Positions 10,440-20,618 of a stretch of DNA of 64,000 bases are shown here, piece after piece. The position numbers and the translations under genes were made by a program. The DNA is from Candidatus Thorarchaeota archaeon (GTDB lineage Archaea > Asgardarchaeota > Thorarchaeia > Thorarchaeales > Thorarchaeaceae), in NCBI GenBank assembly GCA_016840685.1, contig JAEORX010000001.1, positions 62,001 through 126,000 of the forward strand, given 5' to 3'. Every line of letters starts with the position of its first letter. Within the stretch, counting starts at the first letter, position 1. Under the pieces are notes generated by a model. That model was not told the origin of the DNA, did no database searches, and worked only from the letters and a program-made list of their open reading frames with translations.

Positions 10440-11861
10440 ATGACTAGGATGGTCCACACGATGTCCAAAGAATCCTCAATCGTCTACAGAACAGTTCATG
10501 ATGTAAGTGGTCCACTTCTTGTTGTCGAAAACACACATGATGTTGCATACAATGAGGTTGTGAAAATCAGAGCCCCTTCAGGGGAGTTGTTAACAGGCAC
10601 GGTTCTTGAAACAGGAAAAGGGCGTGCTGTTATACAAGTCTTTGAGGGTACAAGTGGGCTTGATACAGATGTCACTGCTGTACGCTTCACTGGTGATACA
10701 TTGAAGCTTCCAGTTTCATCTGAGATTCTAGGAAGAGTCCTTGATGGAGCTGGAAACCCATTGGACAAGGGTCCTCCCCTTACCGCTGAAGATCACTGGG
10801 ACATCTATGGTTCGCCCATTAATCCATACGCACGACAGTATCCACGCCAACCAATCCAGACAGGTATATCCGCAATTGATGGACTAAATACACTGGTCCG
10901 CGGTCAAAAACTACCTATCTTCTCAGGCTCTGGCCTTCCTCATAATAGAATTGCTGCACAGATAGTCCGACAGGCAAAGATACCGGGTGAAGAGGGTGAG
11001 TTTGCCATAGTGTTCGGTGCGATGGGTATTACGGCCACCGAAGCGCAGTACTTCATGCAGTCCTTCGAAGAAACAGGTGCCCTTGAACACACGACTCTGT
11101 TTTTGAATCTCGCAAACGATCCTGCCATTGAGCGTATCATCACTCCACGTGCTGCACTCACTGCAGCTGAATACTTGGCTTACACTGCAGATATGCATGT
11201 GCTTGTCATACTTACAGACATGACGAATTATGCCGAGGCACTCCGAGAAATCAGCGCAGCAAGGTCCGAGGTACCAGGCCGTCGTGGGTATCCTGGATAC
11301 CTCTACACAGACCTCAGTCTAATCTACGAACGAGCTGGTCGTATACATGGACGCAATGGCACAATCACTCAGATGCCTATCCTGTCCATGCCTCAGGATG
11401 ATATGACTCACCCCATTCCTGATCTCACGGGATACATCACTGAGGGTCAGATGATTGTTGGAAGAGGTCTGCATAGACGAGGGATATACCCACCAATAGA
11501 CCCCGGTCCCTCGCTCAGCAGGCTGATGAAAGAGGGCATTGGTGAGGGGATGACAAGGTTCGACCATAAGGAAATTCAGGCACAGCTCTACTATGCCTAT
11601 TCCGAAGGTCGAGATCTTCGAGACCTTGTTGCAGTTGTTGGCTCTGAAGCTCTGACAGATAGGGATCAGAAGTATCTCAAGTTTGCAGACAGATTCGAGG
11701 CTGAGTTCATCAATCAGGGAGAATTTGAGGACAGGTCATTTGAACAGACCCTCGATATCGGCTGGAACCTGCTGAGTGACTTCCCAGAGCGTGAGCTCAA
11801 GCGTTGTGACCCTGAAACAATCTCCTGGGCTCGTGATAAGGGTGTGTACAAACCCAACTGA
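10440..11861 (+). CDS. atpB: A/V-type ATP synthase subunit B
   Basis: [40 protein letters not shown]. Confidence 0.95.
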   Translation: MTRMVHTMSKESSIVYRTVHDVSGPLLVVENTHDVAYNEVVKIRAPSGELLTGTVLETGKGRAVIQVFEGTSGLDTDVTAVRFTGDTLKLPVSSEILGRVLDGAGNPLDKGPPLTAEDHWDIYGSPINPYARQYPRQPIQTGISAIDGLNTLVRGQKLPIFSGSGLPHNRIAAQIVRQAKIPGEEGEFAIVFGAMGITATEAQYFMQSFEETGALEHTTLFLNLANDPAIERIITPRAALTAAEYLAYTADMHVLVILTDMTNYAEALREISAARSEVPGRRGYPGYLYTDLSLIYERAGRIHGRNGTITQMPILSMPQDDMTHPIPDLTGYITEGQMIVGRGLHRRGIYPPIDPGPSLSRLMKEGIGEGMTRFDHKEIQAQLYYAYSEGRDLRDLVAVVGSEALTDRDQKYLKFADRFEAEFINQGEFEDRSFEQTLDIGWNLLSDFPERELKRCDPETISWARDKGVYKPN

Positions 11862-11910
11862 TTCAATCTAGAAGTAGAATGAACAATCTCGGTGTTTAAG
11901 AAGAGTCATA

Positions 11911-11931
11911 CCTCCTCCTAATATGAGGAGG
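11911..11931 (+). promoter_or_regulatory. perfect 7-bp hairpin CCTCCTC-N7-GAGGAGG covering the ribosome-binding site
   Basis: GAGGAGG is 5 nt upstream of the GTG start at 11937 and fully complementary to upstream CCTCCTC. Confidence 0.6.
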
Positions 11932-11936
11932 CCGTT

Positions 11937-12641
11937 GTGAGGCTCTTAGTTGTGGGTAGTTGTGGCAAGAGAAAGCTCCACTATCACACCAAACAACCAT
12001 CTTGCCTTGAGCTAATCAAACACCCAGACATAGAATACTGGCGAAAGAAGCTCCCAGAAGTCTGCGCACCCGCCCGTGAAATTTACACAGGTCCTCAGAA
12101 CACTGAACTCGTCAAAGCTGTTGACCTACTCCGCAAAATCCCAAATGTTGAGGTTCAGTTAGTCGTTGTTTCTGCAGGCTTTGGTATACTCCAAGAGCAC
12201 GACCTAGTACCACCATATGATTGTAGCTTCATAAACATGAAACTATCCCAAATCAGAGAACGTACCCAGATTCTAAATTTGAAGTCATCCTTCTCTTCTT
12301 TGACTTCCAATGGATTCGATTTAATCTATCTAGCTCTGGGAAAACGGTACCTGGATGCCCTAGGAGATGATGTTTCGAAACCATCAAAGATTCCCACAGT
12401 TACCTTCCAAGGAGAGGGAACTAAACAAGTCACCCGAATCTCCTGCTCAGCAGATGTAGTGAAGGCTTTTTCAAAACAAGGCCATAAGATCCACGGAGTG
12501 GTCGGCTTCAAGGGAGACCTACTCAGACTATTGGCCAAGCATGCTCTTGAAAAACCCCATCCCCATGCAGAGGTGAAGAAGTGGGTCCGGCAATCCTATC
12601 TGAAAATATTGATTCATCAGCTAGGTGGACTCTCAGAGTGA
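11937..12641 (+). CDS. DUF6884-like/YaaA-related protein
   Basis: SCGKRKL, PAREIYTGPQ, VVVSAGFGILQEHDLVPPYDCSF pattern. Confidence 0.6.
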   Translation: MRLLVVGSCGKRKLHYHTKQPSCLELIKHPDIEYWRKKLPEVCAPAREIYTGPQNTELVKAVDLLRKIPNVEVQLVVVSAGFGILQEHDLVPPYDCSFINMKLSQIRERTQILNLKSSFSSLTSNGFDLIYLALGKRYLDALGDDVSKPSKIPTVTFQGEGTKQVTRISCSADVVKAFSKQGHKIHGVVGFKGDLLRLLAKHALEKPHPHAEVKKWVRQSYLKILIHQLGGLSE

Positions 12642-13487
12642 AATCATCTTTTCTTCAACATCTATTTCAGCCCTGACTCCATGCAGCAAGTTATCGAATA
12701 GAAGCAGACCACCAACTGTGTAAGGCCCTTCACGTTTTCTGCAGGTCATCCTGACATTAATCTGCACCTCATGGCAACTATGATTAAGTGAGGCCTCAAT
12801 GAACCCAATTCGAATTTTTCTATCACGCGGAGACCAAACATAGGGCTCCACAGAATTGACTGAAAGGTTATCATCCAGTCGAAGCTCTATCTCAACATTC
12901 TGAAACGGAAACCTGCTCGCATTTATGATGGATATGACCACGTTGATTACGTTCTTCCCAACTAATACAAAATCCTTCACAAGATTGACTTTTGGAGAAA
13001 CCAGCTCATCCCTTGCGACTGACCGTGTTCTCTTTGTGTGAATCGCCTCCTCCGGGATGATATCACTTCCTTTGTATGGTCCCTTCTCTAGTTCTTTCGG
13101 ATTATCCGCCCATCGAATCAAGCTCTTGAAACCACTCAACTTCACACTGTTCAGGATGCCTTTTTCCGATGTAGTCTTTTGCTGAGCTCTACGAATGACC
13201 TGAATCACCTCATGCTGCAGTGCCGCCATTGTATACTCCTCAAAGTCCTCTCTGTTTCGAAAGTGAGTCACCCAGCTATCAACAAACTCAATGATTTCTC
13301 GCGCTGCCACAATTCTATATCGATTCGTCTTGAGCCATTGTTTCCTCGTGTGAACCGCATAGGAAATAGGTGCAAAGGACCTACATGCCTTCTTCCACTC
13401 ATGTAAGTCATAAATCTCTAGGTCCTCCGATACAGCATCATGAAGTATCTTTGATAGTTTCCTACTCAACTTTGACTTCATCATCAT
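12633..13487 (-). CDS. uncharacterised protein, helical N-terminus and beta-sandwich-like C-terminus
   Basis: 284-aa ORF; C-terminal FVLVGKNVINVVISIINASRFPFQNVEIELRLDDNLSV resembles Ig/appendage-like beta sandwiches. Confidence 0.55.
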   Translation of the reverse strand: MMMKSKLSRKLSKILHDAVSEDLEIYDLHEWKKACRSFAPISYAVHTRKQWLKTNRYRIVAAREIIEFVDSWVTHFRNREDFEEYTMAALQHEVIQVIRRAQQKTTSEKGILNSVKLSGFKSLIRWADNPKELEKGPYKGSDIIPEEAIHTKRTRSVARDELVSPKVNLVKDFVLVGKNVINVVISIINASRFPFQNVEIELRLDDNLSVNSVEPYVWSPRDRKIRIGFIEASLNHSCHEVQINVRMTCRKREGPYTVGGLLLFDNLLHGVRAEIDVEEKMISL

Positions 13488-13610
13488 CTACTCCCCACCT
13501 CTACAACAGTAGTGGAGTGGACCCCCGCCCTCTGTGTCTTTGTAGCCTTAGTTGTTCTAATAAGCATGTAAAACTCGTGGATGTAAATATCACATCTAAT
13601 AGCTTTTTAG

Positions 13611-13955
13611 CTACTCATCGCCAATTCCGTGGTGGAGGTAGTGGTCTTTCTCCTTCTTAGACCCAAAGCTTCTGAGACCTTCAGTCTTCAACTGGCCTCT
13701 AATTTCCTTGGCTTGTGATGGACTGATCTCCTTCTGCTTTATGAGAAACTCAACGATTTCAAGAGCCTGCGACACGGTGTCACATCGTCGAATATAGTCG
13801 ACGACGTCAGGTGTGAATGTTTCTCTGCCTCCCGTAGAATCTGTTTCCTCGGCCATTGTCCGGACACCATCTATCTTGAATGTCTTTGTGGCTTCTTCTT
13901 CAAGTTCTTTACTAAGCGCGGGAAAGGCTTCCCGAAATTCACCATCTTCAGACAT
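13611..13955 (-). CDS. DUF2095-like archaeal protein
   Basis: FREAFPALSKELEEE...FTPDVVDYIRRCDTVSQALEIVEFL. Confidence 0.5.
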   Translation of the reverse strand: MSEDGEFREAFPALSKELEEEATKTFKIDGVRTMAEETDSTGGRETFTPDVVDYIRRCDTVSQALEIVEFLIKQKEISPSQAKEIRGQLKTEGLRSFGSKKEKDHYLHHGIGDE

Positions 13956-14063
13956 TCATTGTCACCAGACATCCATGACCTGTCACGGTCATGGTGTATC
14001 TCATGACAGACTTCTGAAAATTGACTTAAGAGCTTTGTCAAGACGGCGCGGGGGTAATCCTCA

Positions 14064-15599
14064 TCATTTGCGCAAAAACTCCCAGGGTAGTTCATTCTGC
14101 AGTCTTTCCGCATCATTTGCGACTGAGAGGAAAGAAATCCCTGTTTCCTTCTCAGCTCGTCTCCATCCCCCATAACCACCATACTTTGCAGCAGTCTGAA
14201 TCACTGGACCCAATGAACGGTCCCCAACAGAGAGTGCAGCCTGTATCCTAGCATTTCTCGGATCCAGTGACTCAATCGTGACTTTCGATCTCCCCTTGAC
14301 TCCCTTCTCTACTATCTTTAGTTTCCGACGAAGTTCATCTAAGGGCGGTTGCGCCTCTCTCTCCCATCTCGTTTGAGCCTTTGGAATGAATGGATTGACG
14401 CTGGCGGTGACCCTCATTCCTGATGTCTTTGATAGCTTCACAATCATGTCAACTGATGCCTTGATATCATCATCAGTTTCTCCCGGAAGACCAGTTATAA
14501 AATAGAGCTTGAGTGAGTTATACCCCGCCTGAGCAGCGGTTTCCACTGCACACTCAATGTCAGAGTCTTCCAATCCCTTTCCTACTGATCTTCGAAGTTC
14601 AGGTGATCCTGTTTCAGGGGCTATAGTCAGTGTTCGTTGTCCGCCTTGCACAAGACACTTCAAAAGAGACTCGGTCACCGAGTCTGCACGGAGGGAGGGG
14701 ACAGAAACTCCCAGATTCTGGCTGACAGTCCAACACACAAGGTCTTCCAGAGCGTCGAGGTCTCCCAAGGATGAACCCACCATGGATACTTTTTCAACAG
14801 GAGTGTTTTCTGTGCCAATTCTGACGAGATCCTTCAATTTATTCAGGCTCCTCGTCCTTCTTGGCTGACATACATGACCAATCAGACAGAATCTGCACGA
14901 GTGCCCACAACCCCTTGTCACCTCAAGAAGGAACGATTTGCCAAATACAGGCTCGAGTCGAGAACCCTCTACAACATTGGGAATGATTTGAGCCACAGGG
15001 TAATCGAGTGAGTCAAGATTATGAATAATGTTACGTTCGACCTTTGACTTTGGTATGGCTGGAACATAGACTCCCCTGAGTTCGGCGAGTTCAGTTAAGA
15101 CCTCCTTGCGTGAGTTTCCAGATTTTGCACAATCCACAATTTCATGTATTACTAAATCTCCCTCGCCCACCACAAAGGCATCAACAAAATCAACAAAGGG
15201 TTCAGGGTTTGCAGTGACCACAGGTCCGCCCACAATCACTATCGAGTCCTCACCGCTCCTGTCCTCAGCGCGAACCGGCACATTTCCCGAATCGAGCATC
15301 TGTATAAGATGGATGATATCTTCCTCATAGGTCAAAGAGAATCCAATGACGTGATTGTTCCTCAGGGGTCTCTTACTCTCTACTGAGAGTGTGGGGGACA
15401 AGGTGTCAAATCTAAAATATCTCTCACAGGATGTGTCTTCTCTTGCATTTAGAAGCGTATAGAAAATATGAAGTGCCAGTCCGGTCATTCCTGCTCTGTA
15501 GGTGGATGGATAGCAGAATCCAAATAGCACGTCAACACTACTTGAGTCCTTTATTATCGTGTTGAACTCCTTTAGTGTGTTGGATGACAAAATCTCCAC
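14064..15599 (-). CDS. B12-binding-domain radical SAM protein
   Basis: EVTRGCGHSCRFCLIG (CxxxCxxC), N-terminal IVIVGGPVVTANPEPF region. Confidence 0.85.
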   Translation of the reverse strand: MEILSSNTLKEFNTIIKDSSSVDVLFGFCYPSTYRAGMTGLALHIFYTLLNAREDTSCERYFRFDTLSPTLSVESKRPLRNNHVIGFSLTYEEDIIHLIQMLDSGNVPVRAEDRSGEDSIVIVGGPVVTANPEPFVDFVDAFVVGEGDLVIHEIVDCAKSGNSRKEVLTELAELRGVYVPAIPKSKVERNIIHNLDSLDYPVAQIIPNVVEGSRLEPVFGKSFLLEVTRGCGHSCRFCLIGHVCQPRRTRSLNKLKDLVRIGTENTPVEKVSMVGSSLGDLDALEDLVCWTVSQNLGVSVPSLRADSVTESLLKCLVQGGQRTLTIAPETGSPELRRSVGKGLEDSDIECAVETAAQAGYNSLKLYFITGLPGETDDDIKASVDMIVKLSKTSGMRVTASVNPFIPKAQTRWEREAQPPLDELRRKLKIVEKGVKGRSKVTIESLDPRNARIQAALSVGDRSLGPVIQTAAKYGGYGGWRRAEKETGISFLSVANDAERLQNELPWEFLRK

Positions 15600-15602
15600 T
15601 CT

Positions 15603-16880
15603 CTACTTATGGTCTGTATCCATAACCACCTGTTGCTGTCTGGCAATAACGAGTTTGTTCGGTGGGATATCCCGTTCCAAAATGACACCAACGCCGGTCT
15701 GAGCCCCCTGATGAAGTACTACTCCAGGACTTATTGAGGTTCCAATACCAGTCTTTACATCATCGCCGATTATGGCTCCAAGCTTTCGTCTTCCTGAGTT
15801 GATACGCTCGCTCCTCACGGTGACAAAGATGGACCTATCGTCATGTCTTAGATTGGCTGTGATGGTACCTGCACCTAAATTAGATCTCTGACCAATTATT
15901 GAATCACCGACATACGAGAGGTGTCCCACATTTGTATCATCCATAATGATGGAGTTCTTGATTTCCACTGCATTACCAATCTTGACTCTCTTTCCCAAGC
16001 AGTTGTACGGGCGGACATAGCAGTTTGGTCCTATCACCGACTCACAATCTATAAAGACAGGTCCCTCAATATAGGCACCACTTCTAACAGTAGTATCTTC
16101 TCCGATGAAGACGTTTCCTTTTAGAACTGCGCCATTTTCCACTCTGCCAATAATCTGCGCTTCCTGTTGTTCAAGGTATAGCTTGTTCGCTTCGAGTAAA
16201 TCCCATGGCTTACCGATATCCAACCACCATGATGGCAATGAATATGCTCCGACATTTCCTTGCTCTATCAACATCGATATGGAGTCCGTGATTTCGTACT
16301 CGCCTCTTGGCGAAAGTTCAGTCTTCTCTATAGCCTCCCAGAGCGGAGCGCTAATCGCGTATATTCCCGCATTCACCTGATTACTGACCATCTGCTCTGG
16401 TTCTGGTTTTTCTATGAGAGCTTTAGCTTTTCCCCTCTGAACCTTGACAACGCCATAGGCACTAGGATTCTCAATTGGTTTGACAGAGAGCGTCAGATCA
16501 AACCCCCTCTTCTTGTGCCGTTCAATGAGACCTTCGAAAGTATTAGGGCCCACCATCACATCACCATACATCAGAATAGCATCGCTTTTTCCAACGAATT
16601 TCTTCGCATGACCAGCTGCATGTGCAGTTCCTTTCCGTTCTTTTTGATTCACGAACGAGATTTTCATCTTCCACGATTGCGTTTCAACAGCCTCGCGAAG
16701 CTTTTCTGCGTGATAGCCATAGACAACCAAGGTCTCTCTGATACCAGCTTTTTCTAATGCTTCCATAGTGTGAAAAATCAACGGTTTCCCAGCGATGGGC
16801 AGTAAATGTTTCGGCTGGTTGGCAGAGAGTGGTAGCATTCTCGTCGAGTCACCTGCTGCAAGTATGACGGCCTTCTTCAT
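15603..16880 (-). CDS. bifunctional NDP-sugar pyrophosphorylase/acetyltransferase, GlmU-like
   Basis: AVILAAGDSTRMLPLSANQPKHLLPIAGKP; C-terminal left-handed beta-helix hexapeptides. Confidence 0.88.
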   Translation of the reverse strand: MKKAVILAAGDSTRMLPLSANQPKHLLPIAGKPLIFHTMEALEKAGIRETLVVYGYHAEKLREAVETQSWKMKISFVNQKERKGTAHAAGHAKKFVGKSDAILMYGDVMVGPNTFEGLIERHKKRGFDLTLSVKPIENPSAYGVVKVQRGKAKALIEKPEPEQMVSNQVNAGIYAISAPLWEAIEKTELSPRGEYEITDSISMLIEQGNVGAYSLPSWWLDIGKPWDLLEANKLYLEQQEAQIIGRVENGAVLKGNVFIGEDTTVRSGAYIEGPVFIDCESVIGPNCYVRPYNCLGKRVKIGNAVEIKNSIIMDDTNVGHLSYVGDSIIGQRSNLGAGTITANLRHDDRSIFVTVRSERINSGRRKLGAIIGDDVKTGIGTSISPGVVLHQGAQTGVGVILERDIPPNKLVIARQQQVVMDTDHK

Positions 16881-16992
16881 CGTGAATCAACTAACCCATG
16901 CCTCTCAGAGTTAAAGACTTTCCCGCAATTCTACAGAGGTATCCATTCTCCAGCCCGAAGTGTCAGAAAGGTCAAATTGACATCGAATAGAA

Positions 16993-17007
16993 ATTAACAA
17001 CGTTAAT
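16993..17007. promoter_or_regulatory. inverted repeat ATTAAC-aac-GTTAAT, candidate operator
   Basis: Perfect 6-3-6 dyad between the divergent genes at 16880 and 17136. Confidence 0.35.
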
Positions 17008-17135
17008 CCTTCACAGCCCACGACCGCGACATGCTACTCCAGACGGCGATAAGTTAATAAGCAACTTTGTAAGTCAAATAACTAGTTGATTGAGGCAATT
17101 TCTCTAAGAAAACCTCAACTAATTGACAAATTACA

Positions 17136-17399
17136 ATGGGAAGGTATTCAAAAATGATGAGCGATCAACAACTCAAAGAAGAGCTCAAGAACATGAAGCT
17201 CACAAAGAGCCAGATGATAGTTCTTGACATTCTCAGGAGCAGCGGTAAGGGTGGCGTCACTCCAAAGCAGCTTTTGGACAAGGTATCCTTTGCACCTAGA
17301 ACTGTCAGATATGCTCTTAGAAAACTCTTGAAGAAGAAACTGATCAAGCGTGTTCCATGCTTGCAGGACATGCGCCAATGGATCTACGTTCCTGCATAA
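17136..17399 (+). CDS. winged-helix DNA-binding protein
   Basis: SQMIVLDILRSSGKGGVTPKQLLDKVSFAPRTVRYALRKLLKKKLIKRV. Confidence 0.7.
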   Translation: MGRYSKMMSDQQLKEELKNMKLTKSQMIVLDILRSSGKGGVTPKQLLDKVSFAPRTVRYALRKLLKKKLIKRVPCLQDMRQWIYVPA

Positions 17400-17411
17400 T
17401 CAATGCAGAAG

Positions 17412-17471
17412 GGCAATAAAATTGCCTACAAGAATTCCGACACTAGTAGCCCGCTGGGCTATTAGTTGTCG
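17412..17471 (+). terminator. two consecutive hairpins downstream of the wHTH gene
   Basis: GGCAAT-aaa-ATTGCC, then CGACaCTAgTAGCCC-gct-GGGCTAtTAGttGTCG. Confidence 0.45.
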
Positions 17472-17531
17472 AGTAAAACATGACTTTGTTCATTTCTTAA
17501 TGCTTATAGTTTGAGGTAAGGTTGAATTCCA

Positions 17532-18218
17532 ATGCAAGGGGCGAAACCAATGGATACGATAAAGGTCCTGACTGGCGAGGAAGCAATCGATGCCTATAAA
17601 GTTCTGAGCGATGAGAGCCGGAGGCAGATTCTTCATGCTCTACGAGCTCGCCGAATGTCTACAACAGAACTCATTGAATTTCTCTCTGCACAAGATCCTG
17701 AGAAGGTAATCAAACCTCAAACTGTAAGATACCACATTAAGGAGCTTGAGAAATGCGGTCTTGTGGAGCAGGATGGTTACGAACCCACAGGAAACGGTGA
17801 CAGTCACATCATGCAGAAAATCTGGCGGGCAACAGCTGAAAATGTATTCATAGCAACTGGTGATATGGATGAGCTTCCAGAATATGCAGATACTGATCTT
17901 GATCGAACTCTAGATATCGTTGGTATAATGAAAGAGCTTGGTTTTGTACTCAAGAATGAACAGGAAATGAAGAAAGTCGCTGAAGATATGACAAAGCGAG
18001 ACAGGATTCGATTAAGAGGACTTCAACTGGCAAAGGAAGCCCTCTGTGAAATTCGCGAACTTGATCCTAAACTGTACATGCTATTTCGTAGTGTTCTCAG
18101 TGCAGTCCGACTTGAAGAAAAGGACTACATAGAGTATTGGGAACTCAGTAGGAAAATAACAGATATTCTACGCGAGGCATACGAGAGGGGTAAGGGGAAG
18201 AATCCTCGAGTATACTAA
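17532..18218 (+). CDS. ArsR-like winged-helix transcriptional regulator
   Basis: YKVLSDESRRQILHALRARRMSTTELIEFL...QTVRYHIKELEKCGLVE. Confidence 0.8.
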   Translation: MQGAKPMDTIKVLTGEEAIDAYKVLSDESRRQILHALRARRMSTTELIEFLSAQDPEKVIKPQTVRYHIKELEKCGLVEQDGYEPTGNGDSHIMQKIWRATAENVFIATGDMDELPEYADTDLDRTLDIVGIMKELGFVLKNEQEMKKVAEDMTKRDRIRLRGLQLAKEALCEIRELDPKLYMLFRSVLSAVRLEEKDYIEYWELSRKITDILREAYERGKGKNPRVY

Positions 18219-20515
18219 CTTTCAGAACCAGGGTATTTTGTGGTCAATAAACGTCTTATTCGTGTAGCAATCTTTGGCCCTACACCTTTAGCTTTCTGCA
18301 ATTCTTTCTGGTCGGCAGAGAAGACTCTTTCCAGAGTTCCAAATTCCGATAAGATTGATCTAGAGGTAACAGTGTCCACTCCCGGGAAGCCTGACAGGAT
18401 GTATTCGAGAGCCTGAGCGTCTGAGCCCTTTGTGTCCCCTGACCGTGTTCGGAGAGGTTTTCCAGACCCTACTTGCTCAAGATGCGCAATCCTATAGAGA
18501 ACATTTGCTGTTTCTTCAGCGTTTCGGGTCCAGAGGATTGGCACCTGTATCCTGATAGCAATTGATGCCAGAGCGCCATAAATTGAAGCTGGGTTGACTG
18601 CCCGTTGACCTATAATCTGTTCTCCTTCGATAATGAGCACTGGGCGCCGATAAGCTGAGCGCAAAGCTGACAGCTGAACAAAGAGACGACCGTCAATGAG
18701 TGATTGGATGAAGTCCCCAGTTTCTTTTCGCTCAATTGCCACATCCTCAGATGCCACATAATCGCCAATCTCTAGACTCTCTCCAGAAATCACAACATCG
18801 AGTCTTGTCAGCTCACGTGCAACGGCTGTGGGGAGTTCTCTGGAGTCGACAATGAGTCGAATATGGTCGTCTTTCTTCGGAGCCTTACTCACCATAGATT
18901 CTGCGACCTGAATCTCACCATCTGATACAAAGTCCTCTAGACTGGTCTGTTTCTCGTCATCCTCTTTCTCAGCCTCTTTAAGAGCTGAAGGCATCTTCTT
19001 CAATTTACTAATCACACTCCAATGATAGAACTCATCGTGAGTCCCTTTTGCAACAAAAATCACAACACGTCCCGGAGAATGACGCCCTGTTCTCCCTCTG
19101 CGTTGGATATATGGCACTACAGATGGGACGCAGTCATAGAACACCACCAGGTTGCATTCTGGAATGTCCAGACCCTCCTCTCCCACCTGTGTGGCAACTA
19201 ATACATTGAACTCATTGTTTCGAAATCCATCGAGAATCTCTACCTGTTTCTTCTGACTGAATCCTTTATCTGAACCGCGAGAACTCTGTCCCACAAAACG
19301 GCTTACCCGAGCATCATCAAGCTGCTCCAAGGTTTCACATACCTCAACAGCAGTGTCTCGAAAACGAGTGAATATCAGAATACGTGAGTCCAGATCAATT
19401 GATAGCTGTTCGCTCACAATCTCTAAAACGGCATCTGCCTTGGGATGTCGATGGTCCTTTTCAATGAGCGCACTTAGTAGGCTCTCGAACTGCTTAAACT
19501 CTGATCTTGACACCAAATCCTTGATGCCCTTCGAGCTCTTCTTATTCCTAATTTCCTCATAAACTCCCTGAATGTATCGATGGGTTGGTGTCAGACCCTG
19601 AGTTCCAACAAACTCCAACAGATGGATGACTCGTAGTAGTGCTGTGAGGTTTCGAATTACGACATAGAGTCCATGTGGTGGTTTTGTGTATGAACCGAGC
19701 TCCTTTCGGACATCTTTCTGAGCCTTCAATATCTCCTTTCGAGTCATACGCCTTGCCTCAGGTAGACTGAATCCTTGGTTGATTACTGGGACTCTATACA
19801 CATCGACTATCGAATAGAGAATATCTCTTAGGACCTCAATCTCCGGAGGTAGTGTGATGAATCGCATCTCGGAGTCTATTGAAACAATATAGTCACGTAC
19901 GTCTCTACTCTTCTCATCTCTAACTTCAACATGAGGAAGTCTGAGATTCTCGCATACCACTCTAATATGTTCTGCTTGATGACCCGGTGATGCAGTGAGA
20001 CCAAGGCTTTTCCTATTGAAACCCTGTTTTTCGTAGAGCTCTGCAATGAACGTGTAGGCATAATTACCAACACCACGATGAGCCTCATCAAAGACAATCA
20101 ATGACACATTTTCAAGAGTATAGCTTCTCTGGACAAGATCATTCTGAAGAGCTTGAGGGGTCATTACTACTACGCGAGCCTCTTCCCAAGTTTTCTTTCG
20201 TTGGTCCGGAGAATCATGTCCTGTCAGACATACAACCAAGTCCTCATCAAGCTCCAAAACTCTTCGTAGATATCGTGCTTGCTGGTCTACAAGGGGTCTT
20301 GATGGTGCCAGAAACAGGATTTTTGAATCCGGGTGTTGAACGAGGCGCCTTGCAGCCACAAGCGCCGCAATAATTGTCTTCCCCAATCCTGTACTCAGGA
20401 CTATCATTGTACTCTCTTTAGCTGCGACTTCAGCGAGGTTGACCTGATACGCTCTATGTTCTATAGTTTTTTTGCGCACCATTGGTTCATCCACATAGAT
20501 TGTATTATTCACCAA
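18215..20515 (-). CDS. hef: Hef helicase/nuclease (FANCM/XPF-like): SF2 helicase, ERCC4 nuclease, HhH
   Basis: STGLGKTIIAAL, DEAH, QRRGRTGRH, GDYVASEDVAIERKETGD nuclease motif, C-terminal HhH (GVGPKIATRI). Confidence 0.94.
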   Translation of the reverse strand: MVNNTIYVDEPMVRKKTIEHRAYQVNLAEVAAKESTMIVLSTGLGKTIIAALVAARRLVQHPDSKILFLAPSRPLVDQQARYLRRVLELDEDLVVCLTGHDSPDQRKKTWEEARVVVMTPQALQNDLVQRSYTLENVSLIVFDEAHRGVGNYAYTFIAELYEKQGFNRKSLGLTASPGHQAEHIRVVCENLRLPHVEVRDEKSRDVRDYIVSIDSEMRFITLPPEIEVLRDILYSIVDVYRVPVINQGFSLPEARRMTRKEILKAQKDVRKELGSYTKPPHGLYVVIRNLTALLRVIHLLEFVGTQGLTPTHRYIQGVYEEIRNKKSSKGIKDLVSRSEFKQFESLLSALIEKDHRHPKADAVLEIVSEQLSIDLDSRILIFTRFRDTAVEVCETLEQLDDARVSRFVGQSSRGSDKGFSQKKQVEILDGFRNNEFNVLVATQVGEEGLDIPECNLVVFYDCVPSVVPYIQRRGRTGRHSPGRVVIFVAKGTHDEFYHWSVISKLKKMPSALKEAEKEDDEKQTSLEDFVSDGEIQVAESMVSKAPKKDDHIRLIVDSRELPTAVARELTRLDVVISGESLEIGDYVASEDVAIERKETGDFIQSLIDGRLFVQLSALRSAYRRPVLIIEGEQIIGQRAVNPASIYGALASIAIRIQVPILWTRNAEETANVLYRIAHLEQVGSGKPLRTRSGDTKGSDAQALEYILSGFPGVDTVTSRSILSEFGTLERVFSADQKELQKAKGVGPKIATRIRRLLTTKYPGSES

Positions 20516-20618
20516 TACTAAAGCCTCGTGAAGTAATCCGTTTCTAGTATTCAGTGATAATACTCACTGTAAAAAGCCTCCTACAAACAGAAGTAATAGA
20601 GCAAGGAGCCAAGTTGAA

